A DNA stretch of 64,000 bases, from contig OY986971.1 in assembly GCA_963920575.1 (NCBI GenBank), positions 23,516,145 to 23,580,144 of the forward strand, in the 5' to 3' direction. Source of the DNA: Narthecium ossifragum (taxonomy: Eukaryota > Streptophyta > Magnoliopsida > Dioscoreales > Nartheciaceae). Numbering within the stretch: the first letter of the stretch is position 1; every line of letters begins with the position of its first letter. The translations under genes were made by a program, and so were the position numbers. Positions 45,614-56,550 of this stretch are shown piece after piece. The notes under the pieces are model-generated. The model saw only the letters and a list, made by a program, of their open reading frames with translations, ran no database searches and was not told the DNA's origin.

Positions 45614-47848
45614 TGTGAAGACCTGTCCCTCTACTCCTGGGTTGACCGCTTGGGTCAGGCCCGTGGCTTGTTGTGGTCCACAAGGGCAATTTGGTAAATT
45701 GCGCCTTGTCGGTTTGTTTCACACCCACATAGTGCACACACAACCCCTTTTGTTTGATTTATGTGTTTGCAAGAACCCTAGACGGGCTTGGTATTGAAAA
45801 ATCCAAGCTTGGGCGCGCAGAAGCTTGTTTTTAGGACAGCTGGTGACTCGTGTGGGATCGATCGCTCCTGGGAGCGACCAATCGGACCTGTGTCGGTTGT
45901 CGGCGTGGCCGATGTGTCTAGATAAGGACGCAAACCGACTTAACCTGGCCCAGTGCGAGCGATCGGCCCTGGGATCGATCGCTCAGACTGGAGCCTATAA
46001 GTAGCCCGAGACTCCACTGCTTTTTCCGGTTTTTCTCTTCTCCTGCTTCCCATCCGCTCTCCCTCCTCCGGCTATCTTTTTGAGTGCTTTAGGGCTCGTT
46101 GGATTCGTGGTAGCATGAGGAAGATCTATGGCTTGGTTTGAAGCCAGTTTGGTGCTCGAATAGCGGGGATTCAGTCGAGGTTTGCTTAGTTCGGTAGGTT
46201 TCTTCCTACATGGTTTTAATAGGGGTTTTCTCTTAATCTAGCCGGTAGATCTGGGTGTTCTTGGTGTTGTTATATGTATCTAGGTTATCTTAATTATTGG
46301 TTTGAGTTTCATATGATTTGATTGAGATTTTAGTAGGACTTTAGCATGTTTAAACTCAGATTTTCCGGTTTTGCTGTTCTTGAAGAACAACCGGCTTGCG
46401 TCGGATTTTCCGTTTCTTTGATCTGTACATGCATGATCTTGATTTATGATGAACATGAGACTTGTAGATCTTTGGGTCTACTTCAGACCCAACCAGTGTC
46501 GTAATTTTCTGTTTTTTCTATGAATATCTACGAATTTCCTACGGATGGGCTGCGTTGCAGCAATTAGAGGTAATTAGTGAAGTTAATGGTTTTGATTAGC
46601 GTTTTTCCGGTAATCAAACCATTGGATGTTTCCCGATTTTGTATATGTCGATCCCAACATGTTTATCTATGTTTTTCTAAGTTGGATCTTGAATCCGACA
46701 TTGTTTGAACGTCGGATCGACGAGGTCGCTTAGCCTCTAATTGGGGGATCTTATTGATTAAATAATATTATATGTTTTGGGAGTTGCTTTCCGTTGCAGG
46801 GGTTTGCGGTTGACGGCCATGGTACCGTCGTAATTCCGGGACCCGCTGTGGATTGGCTGGCAGTGGTCGTTGGTAGCGCTGTAGCAGTCCAGTTGGACAT
46901 GCTCGTTATTTTATCATATTATTGCGTGCTTACCTTCTTACATGCGCATGATCATAGCATGCTTTTTGGTTGCGCATTAGATGCATAAGGATAGGGCGTG
47001 GGTGATGGGTTGATCGCCGATTCAAGGCTTTCGGGTAGCTCGGATTTAGCTCTAGAACCGTAGCGGGTAGCATGGTCCAGATTGGATTGTAGTATTCAGT
47101 TGATATCGATGATAGCCTTAAATGACTTGAATACATATTGATCGATGATTTAGAGGTCGTATCGGCCTCGAGTCGGGTTCTGAGGTGTAGCCGGTGTCCG
47201 GTTATAACGACTCTTGGGTAGAGGGTGTGCTTACTCAGCGGTGCCATTTCCTGCAAGCAGTGCCAGTTTCCTGCTTGTGAGTCAGCAGTGTTGGTTTCCT
47301 GCTTACGAAGCGTGACCCGTCGTGTGACCAGCTTGGCTGGAAGATCATGATTATGGACCTTAGGGACATGCGCTGGGGTTATGTGACCCATGTGTACATC
47401 CAGACCTTACTTGGGGGCGACACTGTTGTGTTCCTTCCTTTCTGTGTGTCGTAGTGTAGAACTTTACTGAGCTTAATGCCCACTCCTACCCGGAATGTGT
47501 TTTACAGGTGCAGGCGTTAGCTCGTCTTCCGTGGCCCCTACCGGGCAGGTGTTTGGTGACATGACGGCGTCTGGCGGTGCTTGAGGAGCGGTGATCGTAG
47601 TCTACATTTTGTTATAGTTAGCGTCCTACGGGAGTGTGATGTATATTAATGTAAACCCTTTTGAGGATTTGAATATAACTTTGTTTTGTTGTTGAGGCTT
47701 GGAATTATTGTTAAATAAGGGTGCTTATGAATTGTTTAGGGAAACCAATAAGCTAGAGGGGATCCCTCGCCAAAATTATTCCGTATTTAGTTAGGTTCCG
47801 GTTCACATCGTCCAGCCCGGTCGGGCCTTCGCGGGTCGGGGGGCGACA
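45614..47848 (+). mobile_element. Solo LTR F inserted in the viral movement-protein region
   Basis: The LTR starts TGTGAAGACCTGTCC and ends GGGGGGCGACA, with the perfect duplication TATAA (45609-45613 and 47849-47853). It is 2235 bp. It shares with families A-C the GGGCAATTTGGTAAATTGC region, the GATCGCCGATTCAAGG box (47012) and the TACTGAGCTTAATGCCCACTCC box (47465-47486). A TATA-like TATAAGTAG lies at 45996. A GATCGATCGCTC/GAGCGACC module precedes it (45855-45990). The insertion is younger than the virus. Confidence 0.92.
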
Positions 47849-47853
47849 TATAA

Positions 47854-48400
47854 TTATGTTTATCTATATAAAGATCTAGATCTCCCTTAGAGATAAGTCT
47901 GATTGTTTGATCCTCTTGATCAACCATTACTGTCTTTTCAACGGTTTTAATCGATATTAGCAATTTTAGATCAAGAAATCCAATCTTATAAATGTCCTTT
48001 TTAGGGACATTTGAGATTGTCCACTGATTAAGAGCTTCTAATTCAGACGGGAATTCTGCTAATTGAGCATTTTTTATTTTTTATTTTATCTTTTATACTA
48101 TTAGTTCATTTGACCGAGGTAAATGCCATGATTCTAGAGGTCTGCAGACTTAATCTTAGAAGATATATATCTTAGAAGAGAAATTTTATATATTTCTTTC
48201 AGAGTCAAATTCCTGCAATTTAATATCAATCATCAATTTATATCGACTTCTTCTCTTTTTTAAGTTTTTACTTTCTTCCTGAATTTTCTTCTGCTCGTCT
48301 GCCAATGACTTATAGGATTTACCCAATGTCTTCACTCGGCTTACGATACCTGGCGCGGCTTAGGTGATGATCCAAAGAATAGATTCATTTAGAAAGAAAA
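47854..48400 (-). pseudogene. Endogenous caulimovirid copy B: 5' end of ORF1 and possible primer site
   Basis: This continues the viral text upstream of LTR F on the minus strand. Near 48300-48190 it encodes Lys/Glu-rich, coiled-coil-like sequence (KSLADEQKKIQEESKNLKKR). At 48352-48339 the minus strand reads AGGTATCGTAAGCC, which partly resembles the tRNA-iMet primer site TGGTATCAGAGC used by caulimovirids; I am unsure of this. The region has stops and no clean start codon. Confidence 0.5.
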
Positions 48401-48529
48401 ACAAAGAAAAGAGAGAAGGATACACGACTAGATCTCATGTAGATCTTTGAACCAAAAGGAAAACATATAAAAGAAATCTTTTAAGATTATATCATTCTTT
48501 GATTAAGCCTACATGACTACTCTACTCAA

Positions 48530-49160
48530 AGTTGATGGCTCAGAATCCTTATGAAGATGAACGTGAAGCATTTTGGGATTAGATTGTGACCGGGAGAATT
48601 CACGGAAAAGGAAAGTCAAGTGGAGCCACCTCTGCTAGTGGAGCATCCACTAGTTGATGCCCAGGACAATAATACAGCTAAAAGGAAGAACCTTACTGTT
48701 GGACACCAATTGACGGCCACTTGGACTACTACAACTTATCCGGCACACGCAGTGGCTGGCCCTTCCTGATTGATGTCATCGTCATAAGAGGAAAGAAATA
48801 CTTTTAAAAGGGCTGAAGTGATGTGAAGAAAGAATCCCTTTAATAAAAATATTCTTTCCTTAAGCTTATCGTTCAATTGATGGACAAATATAGGCTTGGT
48901 AGTGACATGAGTCACATCAAGCATCTTTTGCTTCTGAAGCTTAGCTCTTCTATAAATAGAGCTGAACTTCTAGTTGGAAGGCATGGGCTGAAATCCTCTA
49001 CCTTCCTCTAGCATCCCCTCTCATCCTTACTATTGTAACCTCGTCTCTGAGATAAACAAAAGTTTACAGTTTTGGTGCAATCCTCTTGTAAGTTTTAATT
49101 TCGCTTTCATATACTGCTTTTACTTTACTGCTTTCAAATTTCGTTAATTGGAAAATTAAG
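48530..49160 (+). repeat. Inverted copy of the viral ORF2 end, promoter and leader
   Basis: This is the inverted counterpart of 38831-39450: the ORF2 C-terminal codons, the CATCCACTAGTTGATGCCC patch, TATAAATAGAG at about 48950-48960 and the leader to about 49150. The AATAAA of copy B reads AACAAA here. It places a second viral promoter head-to-head with copy B and ends at a short (AT)n tract. Confidence 0.85.
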
Positions 49161-49259
49161 GCATATATATATATATAGGGATTAGGAGGAAGCACCATAA
49201 AATGAACTTATCCCCGTCATAGAAACTCTCAGCATCAATGTCGGCACCGGAGGAGAGGG

Positions 49260-49445
49260 GGATTAGGACCTCGGAGAAGATGGAGAACCAGAGGGGGGCG
49301 GAGGACCTCGGAGAAGATGGAGATCCGCTCGGTGGTCGTCGGAAGAGGAGACATCGAGAGTACGGGAACCAGAGGGGGCGGAGGACCTACGAGAAGATGG
49401 AGATCCGCCCGGCGGTCGTCAGAAGAGGAGACGTCGAGCTCATCG
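49260..49445 (+). repeat. GGA-rich tandem repeat, block 1
   Basis: Units containing CGGAGGACCT(C/A)(C/G)GAGAAGATGG and AGATCCGC(T/C)CGG(T/C)GGTCGTC recur about three times with periods near 60-80 bp. Confidence 0.75.
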
Positions 49446-49890
49446 TCGGTTAAGACTAGTATAGGAGGGATAGTAGGGACGCCAGGGAATGATTCTGGTG
49501 GCTGATCGACGAGAATAGCGATGGAGTTTGGGGATCGAAAGAGAAAAGAGAAAAGAGAAAAATGAAAAAGAGAAAAGTGAAATTGGGAGCTCGTTGTCAG
49601 TTAAGACAAGTATAGGAGGACTAGTATGAACATCAGGGAATGATTCTGGTGGCTGATCGATGAGAATGGCGGCGGAGACGGGGGATCGAAAGAGAAAAGA
49701 GAAAAATAAAAAAGAGAAAAGTAAAAAGTAAAAAATAAAGTTGGGAGTTCGTTGTCAGTTAAGAGCAGTATAGGAGGGATAGTAGGGACATCAGGGAATG
49801 ATTCTGGTGACTGATCGATGAGAATGGTAGCGGAGACGGGGGATCAAAAAAGAAAAGAGAAAAGAGAAAAATAAAAATGTGAAAAATGAC
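49440..49890 (+). repeat. About 150-bp tandem repeat, block 2
   Basis: Three copies begin near 49447, 49600 and 49753. Each contains GTCGGTTAAG/GTCAGTTAAG, the word TATAGGAGG, CAGGGAATGATTCTGGTG and a GAAAAGAGAAAA tail. Confidence 0.8.
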
Positions 49891-51034
49891 AGCGAATCTG
49901 AGGTCGCTAGATGTTAAAACCGGCATAAGAGGGATGCTTGGGGTATGAAGAATTGTTCCCGGGTAGCAAAATTGGTACTATATTCTGTTTCATTTATCTC
50001 TTGAATTTTCTCTCTTTAATTTTCACTTTTTAAATAAAAATAAGATGATTTTCTTTTTAAAATTAAAAATAAGATGATTTTCTCTTTTCAATTTTCTTTC
50101 TTTAATGTTCTCCTTTTAATTTACCCTCTTTAATATTCCTATGTTGGTCTAGCTCAATTTAGGTCATAATAGGTCTCGGCTTGAACTAGCTTGAATCTGG
50201 CTCAAATATGGTTGCTAGCTTGATCTGGACTGTAATCTGCCGGGCTGAGGCATGGATCAATATGGACCGAACCAGATCAGATCAGATCAGAGGGGAATCT
50301 GATCAATTCTAGTTGTTGAGGCTGGATTTGATTGAGACCGGACCAGATCATATCATATCATATCAAATCAGATCCGGAGCACCTGACTCGATTGAACTAG
50401 CTCAATTGTGCGCTGCTTGTCGGGGATGATGGCGGCTGCGAGCAAGGGAGGGTGGCTGCTGGCGGATGTCATCTAGGAACGGTCGGGGAAGGGTCGCCAG
50501 CCGATGAGGTGGCCAGATCTGGTGCCGGATGGAACCGGGAAGGCCGGAGGCGACGTAGTTGAGAGGAGGCGGCGCTGGAGCTCGTGGAGGAGATGAACCA
50601 CGAGGTAAGAGAAGACGACGGTGCTTGGTCTCCGGATCTGGCCGGAGAATGGACGGAGGAGTGTCACTAAGGTGAGGGGTCCTTGGATCTGATGGTGGAT
50701 GGTATTGAGAAGGGGGCAGCGCCGGTTTCTACGAGGGTTGGAGCCCGGGAGGATCTCGACAAGGCTAAGGTGGTTGTGGGGTCTAGAGGAGGAAGGAGGA
50801 GAGGAGTCCAAGGGGGTGTTGTCAGGTCTAGAGGAGGAAGGATGAGAGGGGGGTCGCCGGGTCCGAGTTTCTCTTTTTGAACGCGATCGTGGATGCGCAT
50901 TCTTCAGATGACAGTTGTTTAGGGGCTTATATGTCTTTTGTACTCTAAAATGGTGTTAAGACCTTAGCTTTTATGATTAGGGTGTTTTTATCGGAATAAG
51001 TTAATAAAATGGTGTTGGCGCCCCTTCCCCCTAT

Positions 51035-51892
51035 ATTATTTGACATACTATTGCATGCTCATACTTCTATATTTGTGCCTAAACGTTGTATGCATTTGAT
51101 TGCATTAGAAGCATTATGCTAGGGTGTGGGTGATGGGTTGATCGCTGATCCGAGGGCTCGGGCAGCTCGGATCTACCCTTAGGACCGAGGTTGGGTAGCA
51201 AGGTCTAGGGAGAGTTACTGTAATCATTGGTTTATCGGGGTAATTGTTTAGCTAGCTACATATTATAATCTTTGAGGTTTAGAGATCATGTCGTTTCTCT
51301 TGTGCCAAGGCTTAAGGCGGTTTCTCACCAGTCTTGGGGTTTGGGTTGCATTGGAGATGCAATGAAATCCCTGTTGGACACACCTCGAGGAGCCCTCAGA
51401 GTCAGTATGATCTTCGTCGTGGTTTATTTTTCTATTAATTTAGTTAGTTACGCCTTAGGCTTGGCAGAGAGAGATGGCATAGTTGTAGTTCCCTTTTCTT
51501 GTGAGTGACCCAGTGTAGAATCCTGCTGAGCTTATTGCTCACTCCTACCCGGGCTACGTTTGCAGGTGCAGGCGCCAGCGCTTCTGTAGTTTCCAGTGGA
51601 TCAGCTTTTGGTGACGCATCAACTTCTGGAGACTCTACTATACTATTGGCAGTTTTTGTATATAGATATTATTCGAGAATTATGTTAAATGTATAATTTT
51701 CCTTCTTCGAGGAGTTTTGATAATATTGTATCAGTACTTTTTGGTTTAATATTGGATATTATAGTTTTAACCCGAGACTAATTGTCTAAATTAGTTGTGA
51801 TAATTGTTATATAAATGTGCTACATATAGATTGAATAGATTAGGAACATTCACGCCCTGGATTGGATGGGTTTTTTGGGTTGGGGAGTGACA
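51035..51892 (+). mobile_element. 3' part of a chromovirus-related LTR (truncated)
   Basis: It contains the family boxes GGTTGATCGCTGATCCGAGG and TGAGCTTATTGCTCACTCCT, and the end TGGATGGGTTTTTTGGGTTG...GTGACA at 51892. The first half of the LTR is missing where it meets the candidate MULE. Confidence 0.75.
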
Positions 51893-52651
51893 TAACATGT
51901 TCTAAAGAATCTGGGCATTAAACTTTACGACAAAAGAATAGCCATAATACAAGCAATACTATGATAATGAATAGACTTTGATGACTATATAATAACTTTC
52001 ATGACAAGGTATTTAACTTTAATATGCTTGTTGCATAATCTTGCCTTCACTATGATTGGAGATGTAAACCATAATGGAATTGTCAAACTCAATTCTCAAT
52101 AGCATGAAAAGAACCATAATTCATGTTTTTGAGATAAGTCCTCAAGAAATTTATATTTGATGAGGATTCCTTGTAGTTGCTCATATATTAGTCTCTACAC
52201 TAGAGCAAATTTATCTAGTTATGGACATTTATTATAATTTGCTCGACTAATTAACTAAGAGCAGCAAACTACAAGTGATAAGTTATTAAGGGTAACTTCT
52301 TTTTTTTTTTTTTTTTTTGAAGAAGCAAGCCCGAGGGCGGATAGAATCTGCATCAAAGACTCAATCACTTGTAAGTGATAAGTCATTCTACATGTGAGCA
52401 TATAGGTTCTAATCCCTTAAATGTCACTTTGAAAATTTGGTTATTTTACATACATTTCATAATATCATGAGACCATATATGAGCATTTATCAAACTATCA
52501 ATTCCAAAATAGAAAAAATCATTTCCTTGATATCTTTAATTTTATACCCGATATACCAAAATACTGAATCTAACATCTTAATGCTTGACATTTACCACAT
52601 AAGCAGTTTCGATTTCAAAACTTTTCAGAATTCTAGATTTATAAAATATGT
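51893..52651. other. A/T-rich intergenic DNA with poly(T)
   Basis: No gene is visible. A T-run at about 52300-52318 is followed by GAAGAAGCAAGCCCGAGGGC, which may be the inverted 3' tip of a LINE. Target duplication support is poor. Confidence 0.5.
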
Positions 52652-52667
52652 AATGTGAATCGAAATG

Positions 52668-53662
52668 GCAATGAGGAAGCTTGGAACAACGTGTGGAGGT
52701 CTCCAGGTGGGCCAAGAGTTCGCCATTTCCTTTGGCGAGTCATGCATGAGAAGCTACCGGTGAGAGATAGGCTATGGAGGTTGCATTTGACCTCAGTGAG
52801 AACTTGTCCAAGATGCAATAGGGAACCTGAGACAGTTGCTCATGCGGTCTTTGGATGCCAGTTCATCTTTGAAGTGTTTTCCTTAATTGCCGAGAAAGAG
52901 GGTCTTCATCTCCCAGCTTGGAACCTTAATGCAGTCTTAGACGCATTGCTTGGAAATGGTTCGAAGACGATGAAAGCATACTTGGGATGCGGTATGTGGA
53001 TGATTTGGAAAGATTGCAATGAGATAGTCTTCAGTGCCAGTGGAGATTCTGTTGAGGCTGTTGCCTGCAAGATAAGAAGAATGGTAAAAGAGCAATTAGA
53101 GCACGCTAAGAGGCCAAGCCATGTTGCCTCGCCTAGTTCGTCCCTTGGTGCCTCTTCTTCGCTGGGATCTCATGTGATCCAAACTGATGTTTCTTATGAC
53201 CCACTGTCTGGATCTGCTGCAATCGGCTCTGTCATTTTATCCGTAGATCGGAGAGAGGTTTGGGCCTGGGGTAGGCCGCTGGTTATTGCTTCAGTCCTAG
53301 CAGGTGAGATGGAAGCGATTTTGGAGGGATGAGAAATGCTAAATTACATGCGCTCAAGAATATCATAGTTGAGACGGATTCACTCGCCGCAGTTCATATC
53401 TTTAATGGTCTATGGGTATGGCCCCCAGACTTGGAGCACATTGCTAAGGAGATTTGGTTGCATGCACTCTTTTTTTATTCTGTTCTCTTTTTATATATTT
53501 CTAGAGAGTGTAACGCGAGAGCCAATAGTGTTGCTCGAGTGTGTCGCAGATCCAGGTTGATGTATAACTGGTCTCACGAGTCAGGGACTCGGCTGTTCGG
53601 TAGCTAGTTTTGTTGTCATGTTTGGATGTAAATATTAGCCAGTGGGCTCATCTCATAAAAAA
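52668..53662 (+). pseudogene. 5'-truncated LINE: zf-RVT and RNase H-like C-terminal part with poly(A) and TSD
   Basis: The last 1 kb of a plant L1-type LINE is present. The first frame (to 53329) shows the zf-RVT domain (VRHFLWRVMHEKLPVRDRL, then CPRCNREPETVAHAVFGC). The RNase H-like RVT_3 domain begins at VIQTDVSYDPLSGSAAIG. A one-base shift near 53330 moves the rest (NIIVETDSLAAVHIF...) into the next frame, stopping at 53607. A short A-tail ends at 53662. The perfect 16-bp duplication AATGTGAATCGAAATG flanks it (52652-52667 and 53663-53678). The ATG of the apparent ORF at 52655 lies in the duplication, so that start codon is not original. Confidence 0.93.
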
Positions 53663-53678
53663 AATGTGAATCGAAATG

Positions 53679-55982
53679 ACCTCATATCCTATCATAATGG
53701 ATTACTTACCAAAAGTATGTTCTCTGAGTTTATTAACTTAACATTTAAAATTTGAAACTTTAACTTTTATGCAAGAGAAGTACACTAATACTGGTGAACA
53801 AATAACATTCACACGTAAGACTTGAATATAAACTTGCTCCAACTCATGTTTAGATATATATACATTGGCTACCAATATACATCCTAAATATGTATGATTT
53901 AATGATAAAATTAAACCTTAATTACCATTAGCAGGAAGTTTGTTAAACCTTAATTACCATTATAAGAACCTCATCTTTAAGTCCCCAAACTTTTACTTTC
54001 ACAGCTCTAAACAATAATGAGTTATTGATGTTACGATGATTCTGATAAGATCTATAATTGGCGATACGTTTGAGTGAATGTCTTTACTCCAAGTTTTGCC
54101 TCAAATATTCTTGATATTGCCATTCGAATGTTGTATGGTTTTTAAACCATGAACAACCTAGAGACTTATTCAAGCAATTCAGAAATTTGCAAAAAGTTGA
54201 CTTTACCTTATAGATTCAATCTCAATTTTTATAGTATCATAATCCAAATTCAGGATCATTATATTTTTCTATAATGAGATTGAAATTTCAATATCGCAAT
54301 CATACTTTTACAAAGATGCTGATTTGGAACAATTGACCTTATATTTCTAATAGATCTCTATAACATTACAGTCTAACAAGATAACAGTGATCATGATCTA
54401 TCAGAATATGTTCAATGACAATATTAGGAGTAGTAACTTAAAAAATCACTGATGCACCACAATATCCAGATGAACTGGATGGTATCTCTCAGTATAACTG
54501 TAACAGAGAAAATAAATTATTCAAATTTCTTTAATACCACTTAACGTGGCTCACCACTCCCACTCATTTTGCCATCCTTTATAAACCTACTTTACTCATC
54601 TCAACTATCATTGTGTACATCATAATGGAGAACAAACTTCAAATCCTTAACTTGATAAAACCAACAAAACCGATGGCTGATAGTTCTTAGGCCTAATTTC
54701 TTTTCTTGTGGAACACTTAAATGAATCTTTGATATAACCCCATAACATACAAATCCTAAACACGAATTTATGTCCAATTGTAACACAAATTAAGTGTCAC
54801 TAAAATATCATTATTGTAAATTCGAGTTAGAATAATGCAAAGTGGTTAGTAAAGATTCCCCCACAAAATAAGGATACTCTAATATATGAGTTACAATTAG
54901 ACTCCTCATTTTCTCCATCTATACACAGTTACTTTCTATTGTAGAATTATATTGGGGATACAACAACTAGATGAAAGTTTAATCTTACGGTTAGATTTTT
55001 AAAACATCAATTCGTATCTGTCATCTCCTTTAGATCTCACAACTTTTGTTTTGGTGTCAATGACAGTTGGCTTTGTATATCCCTCAAACCTTCCAGGTCC
55101 TCAAAATATTAAACCATTTATATATGCCAAGAAAATTTAACTATAATTTGATAAACAAGAATAAAGATGATAAAATACAAATATATCTTCCTTAATGAAG
55201 TAAAATAGCAACATTTAGAGACAAACATTCTTAGAATTCTAAGAGTTCAACTTTCAGTGACATATAACAAATTCTTTTATTTTATCTTTTATACAAACAA
55301 CATATACAAAATTTCTGATCATAATTTGAAAAATTACTTTAATTTACCAACACATTAATTTTCTATTATTATATGAATAATCATATATATTACAAATTTA
55401 ACAAACTCTTATCGCCTAATAACATTTAAATATGCGCAAAATAAAAGGTGAATTTCAGTACCTAAATAAACCCACCAAGTATTAGAAGGAATTTGATATG
55501 ATTGATTCGAAATAAATCGATAATAGATAAACATTTCCCCTATTTTGAATCATTCTTTCAATACTAATATGCTTTAACACCCTTTATTATGATAAAAGTC
55601 ACTTTAATTGTAAAGTTATGCTTTACCTCTCATTGGTGAAGTTTATTCCTTTTATTTTCTTTTGCTTCTCACTTTTAAAACATGTGAATTGATATAATCA
55701 CTTACTTAGTCAAATCTCTTTTCTCTTTATGGAGCTAGTTCTATTATCTTAATACAAATCGAGATAACTTTATATGTAAAAAATATAAATTCTCTATTTG
55801 TGTCCATAATATAGAACTAAGTATTGTTATGAGAAGAGATGAGAACAAAATTAGACAATGAGAATTGTATTTGTCTAACATTTTCAAGTCCTTTAATCCA
55901 ACTAATTCATATGTTACTATTATATGTTTTCACACAATAGCAAATCCAACGTCCTTTATAGAGGTCAAATCGTCGACTAGTG
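53679..55982. other. A/T-rich intergenic DNA, nothing recognised
   Basis: About 2.3 kb of A/T-rich sequence with no coding similarity, structured repeat or element terminus that I can see on either strand. Confidence 0.6.
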
Positions 55983-55987
55983 GTTCC

Positions 55988-56297
55988 TGTTATATAATAG
56001 ATATGTGCATGAGGACACACACTAGATACGTATGTTTTATTGTGAACACTAGTAATTATACTACGATACATAGAGAATTAAGAGAGGAGAGTAGAGAACT
56101 GAAGAAGGGAAAATATTTCATTCATCTATCTCCCCACTTCCCTCCTGATGCCTATTTATAGGCAAGAGCTTACATGTGTGGACAAAACATCCTCTCACTT
56201 TTGTGTAAAAATTTCAAACTTGCATTCACTACAAGTTGAGAGCTACACGTAAGTGGTAAACATGTATCACACAGTGGTCATCCAATTATACATAACA
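55988..56297 (-). repeat. 3' LTR of the copia element
   Basis: This is the left LTR on the plus strand, downstream in element sense. CCTATAAATAGG near 56149-56163 (minus) is its TATA region. Confidence 0.95.
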
Positions 56298-56306
56298 CTC
56301 CCCCTT
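56298..56306 (-). other. Polypurine tract of the copia element
   Basis: The minus strand reads AAGGGGGAG directly before the 3' LTR start TGTTATG. It is the primer for plus-strand DNA synthesis. Confidence 0.9.
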
Positions 56307-56550
56307 GGATGACCAATATTTATAAGAAGGTGCCTCGTTAAAAAATTTTACTAAGAAAAATCCAATGGAATAAAAACTCAGCGAAGGAAAAGAGTACATC
56401 ATTCTTGCTTAGAGAGGTATTAAGCTATCAAGACTGTCTCGTTAAAACCTTGCCAAGGAAAACCCAGAGGGAAAAAAACCTTAGCGAAGGAAAAAGAGTA
56501 CAGTACCTGGATATCTTCATTACTCCCCCTCATGAAGATGAAAGATAAGT

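Larger units (their letters stand above)
49178..51034. mobile_element. Candidate MULE-like element with tandem repeats
   Basis: The left edge (TAGGGATTAGGAGG...CACCATAAAATGAACTTAT) is the imperfect inverse of the right edge (ATAAGTTAATAAAATGGTG...CCCCTA, 50996-51034). The target duplication cannot be resolved because the left flank is (AT)n. Inside are two tandem-repeat blocks, then A/T-rich DNA, then GC-rich exon-like text (50400-50880) that I cannot assign. Frames there are short. Confidence 0.45.

Noticed and set aside
52273..52390. AAGTGATAAGT repeated on both sides of a poly(T) tract as a target duplication
   Set aside because: The left copy is not adjacent to the T-run (about 12 extra bases intervene) and the copies differ, so a LINE insertion is not proven.
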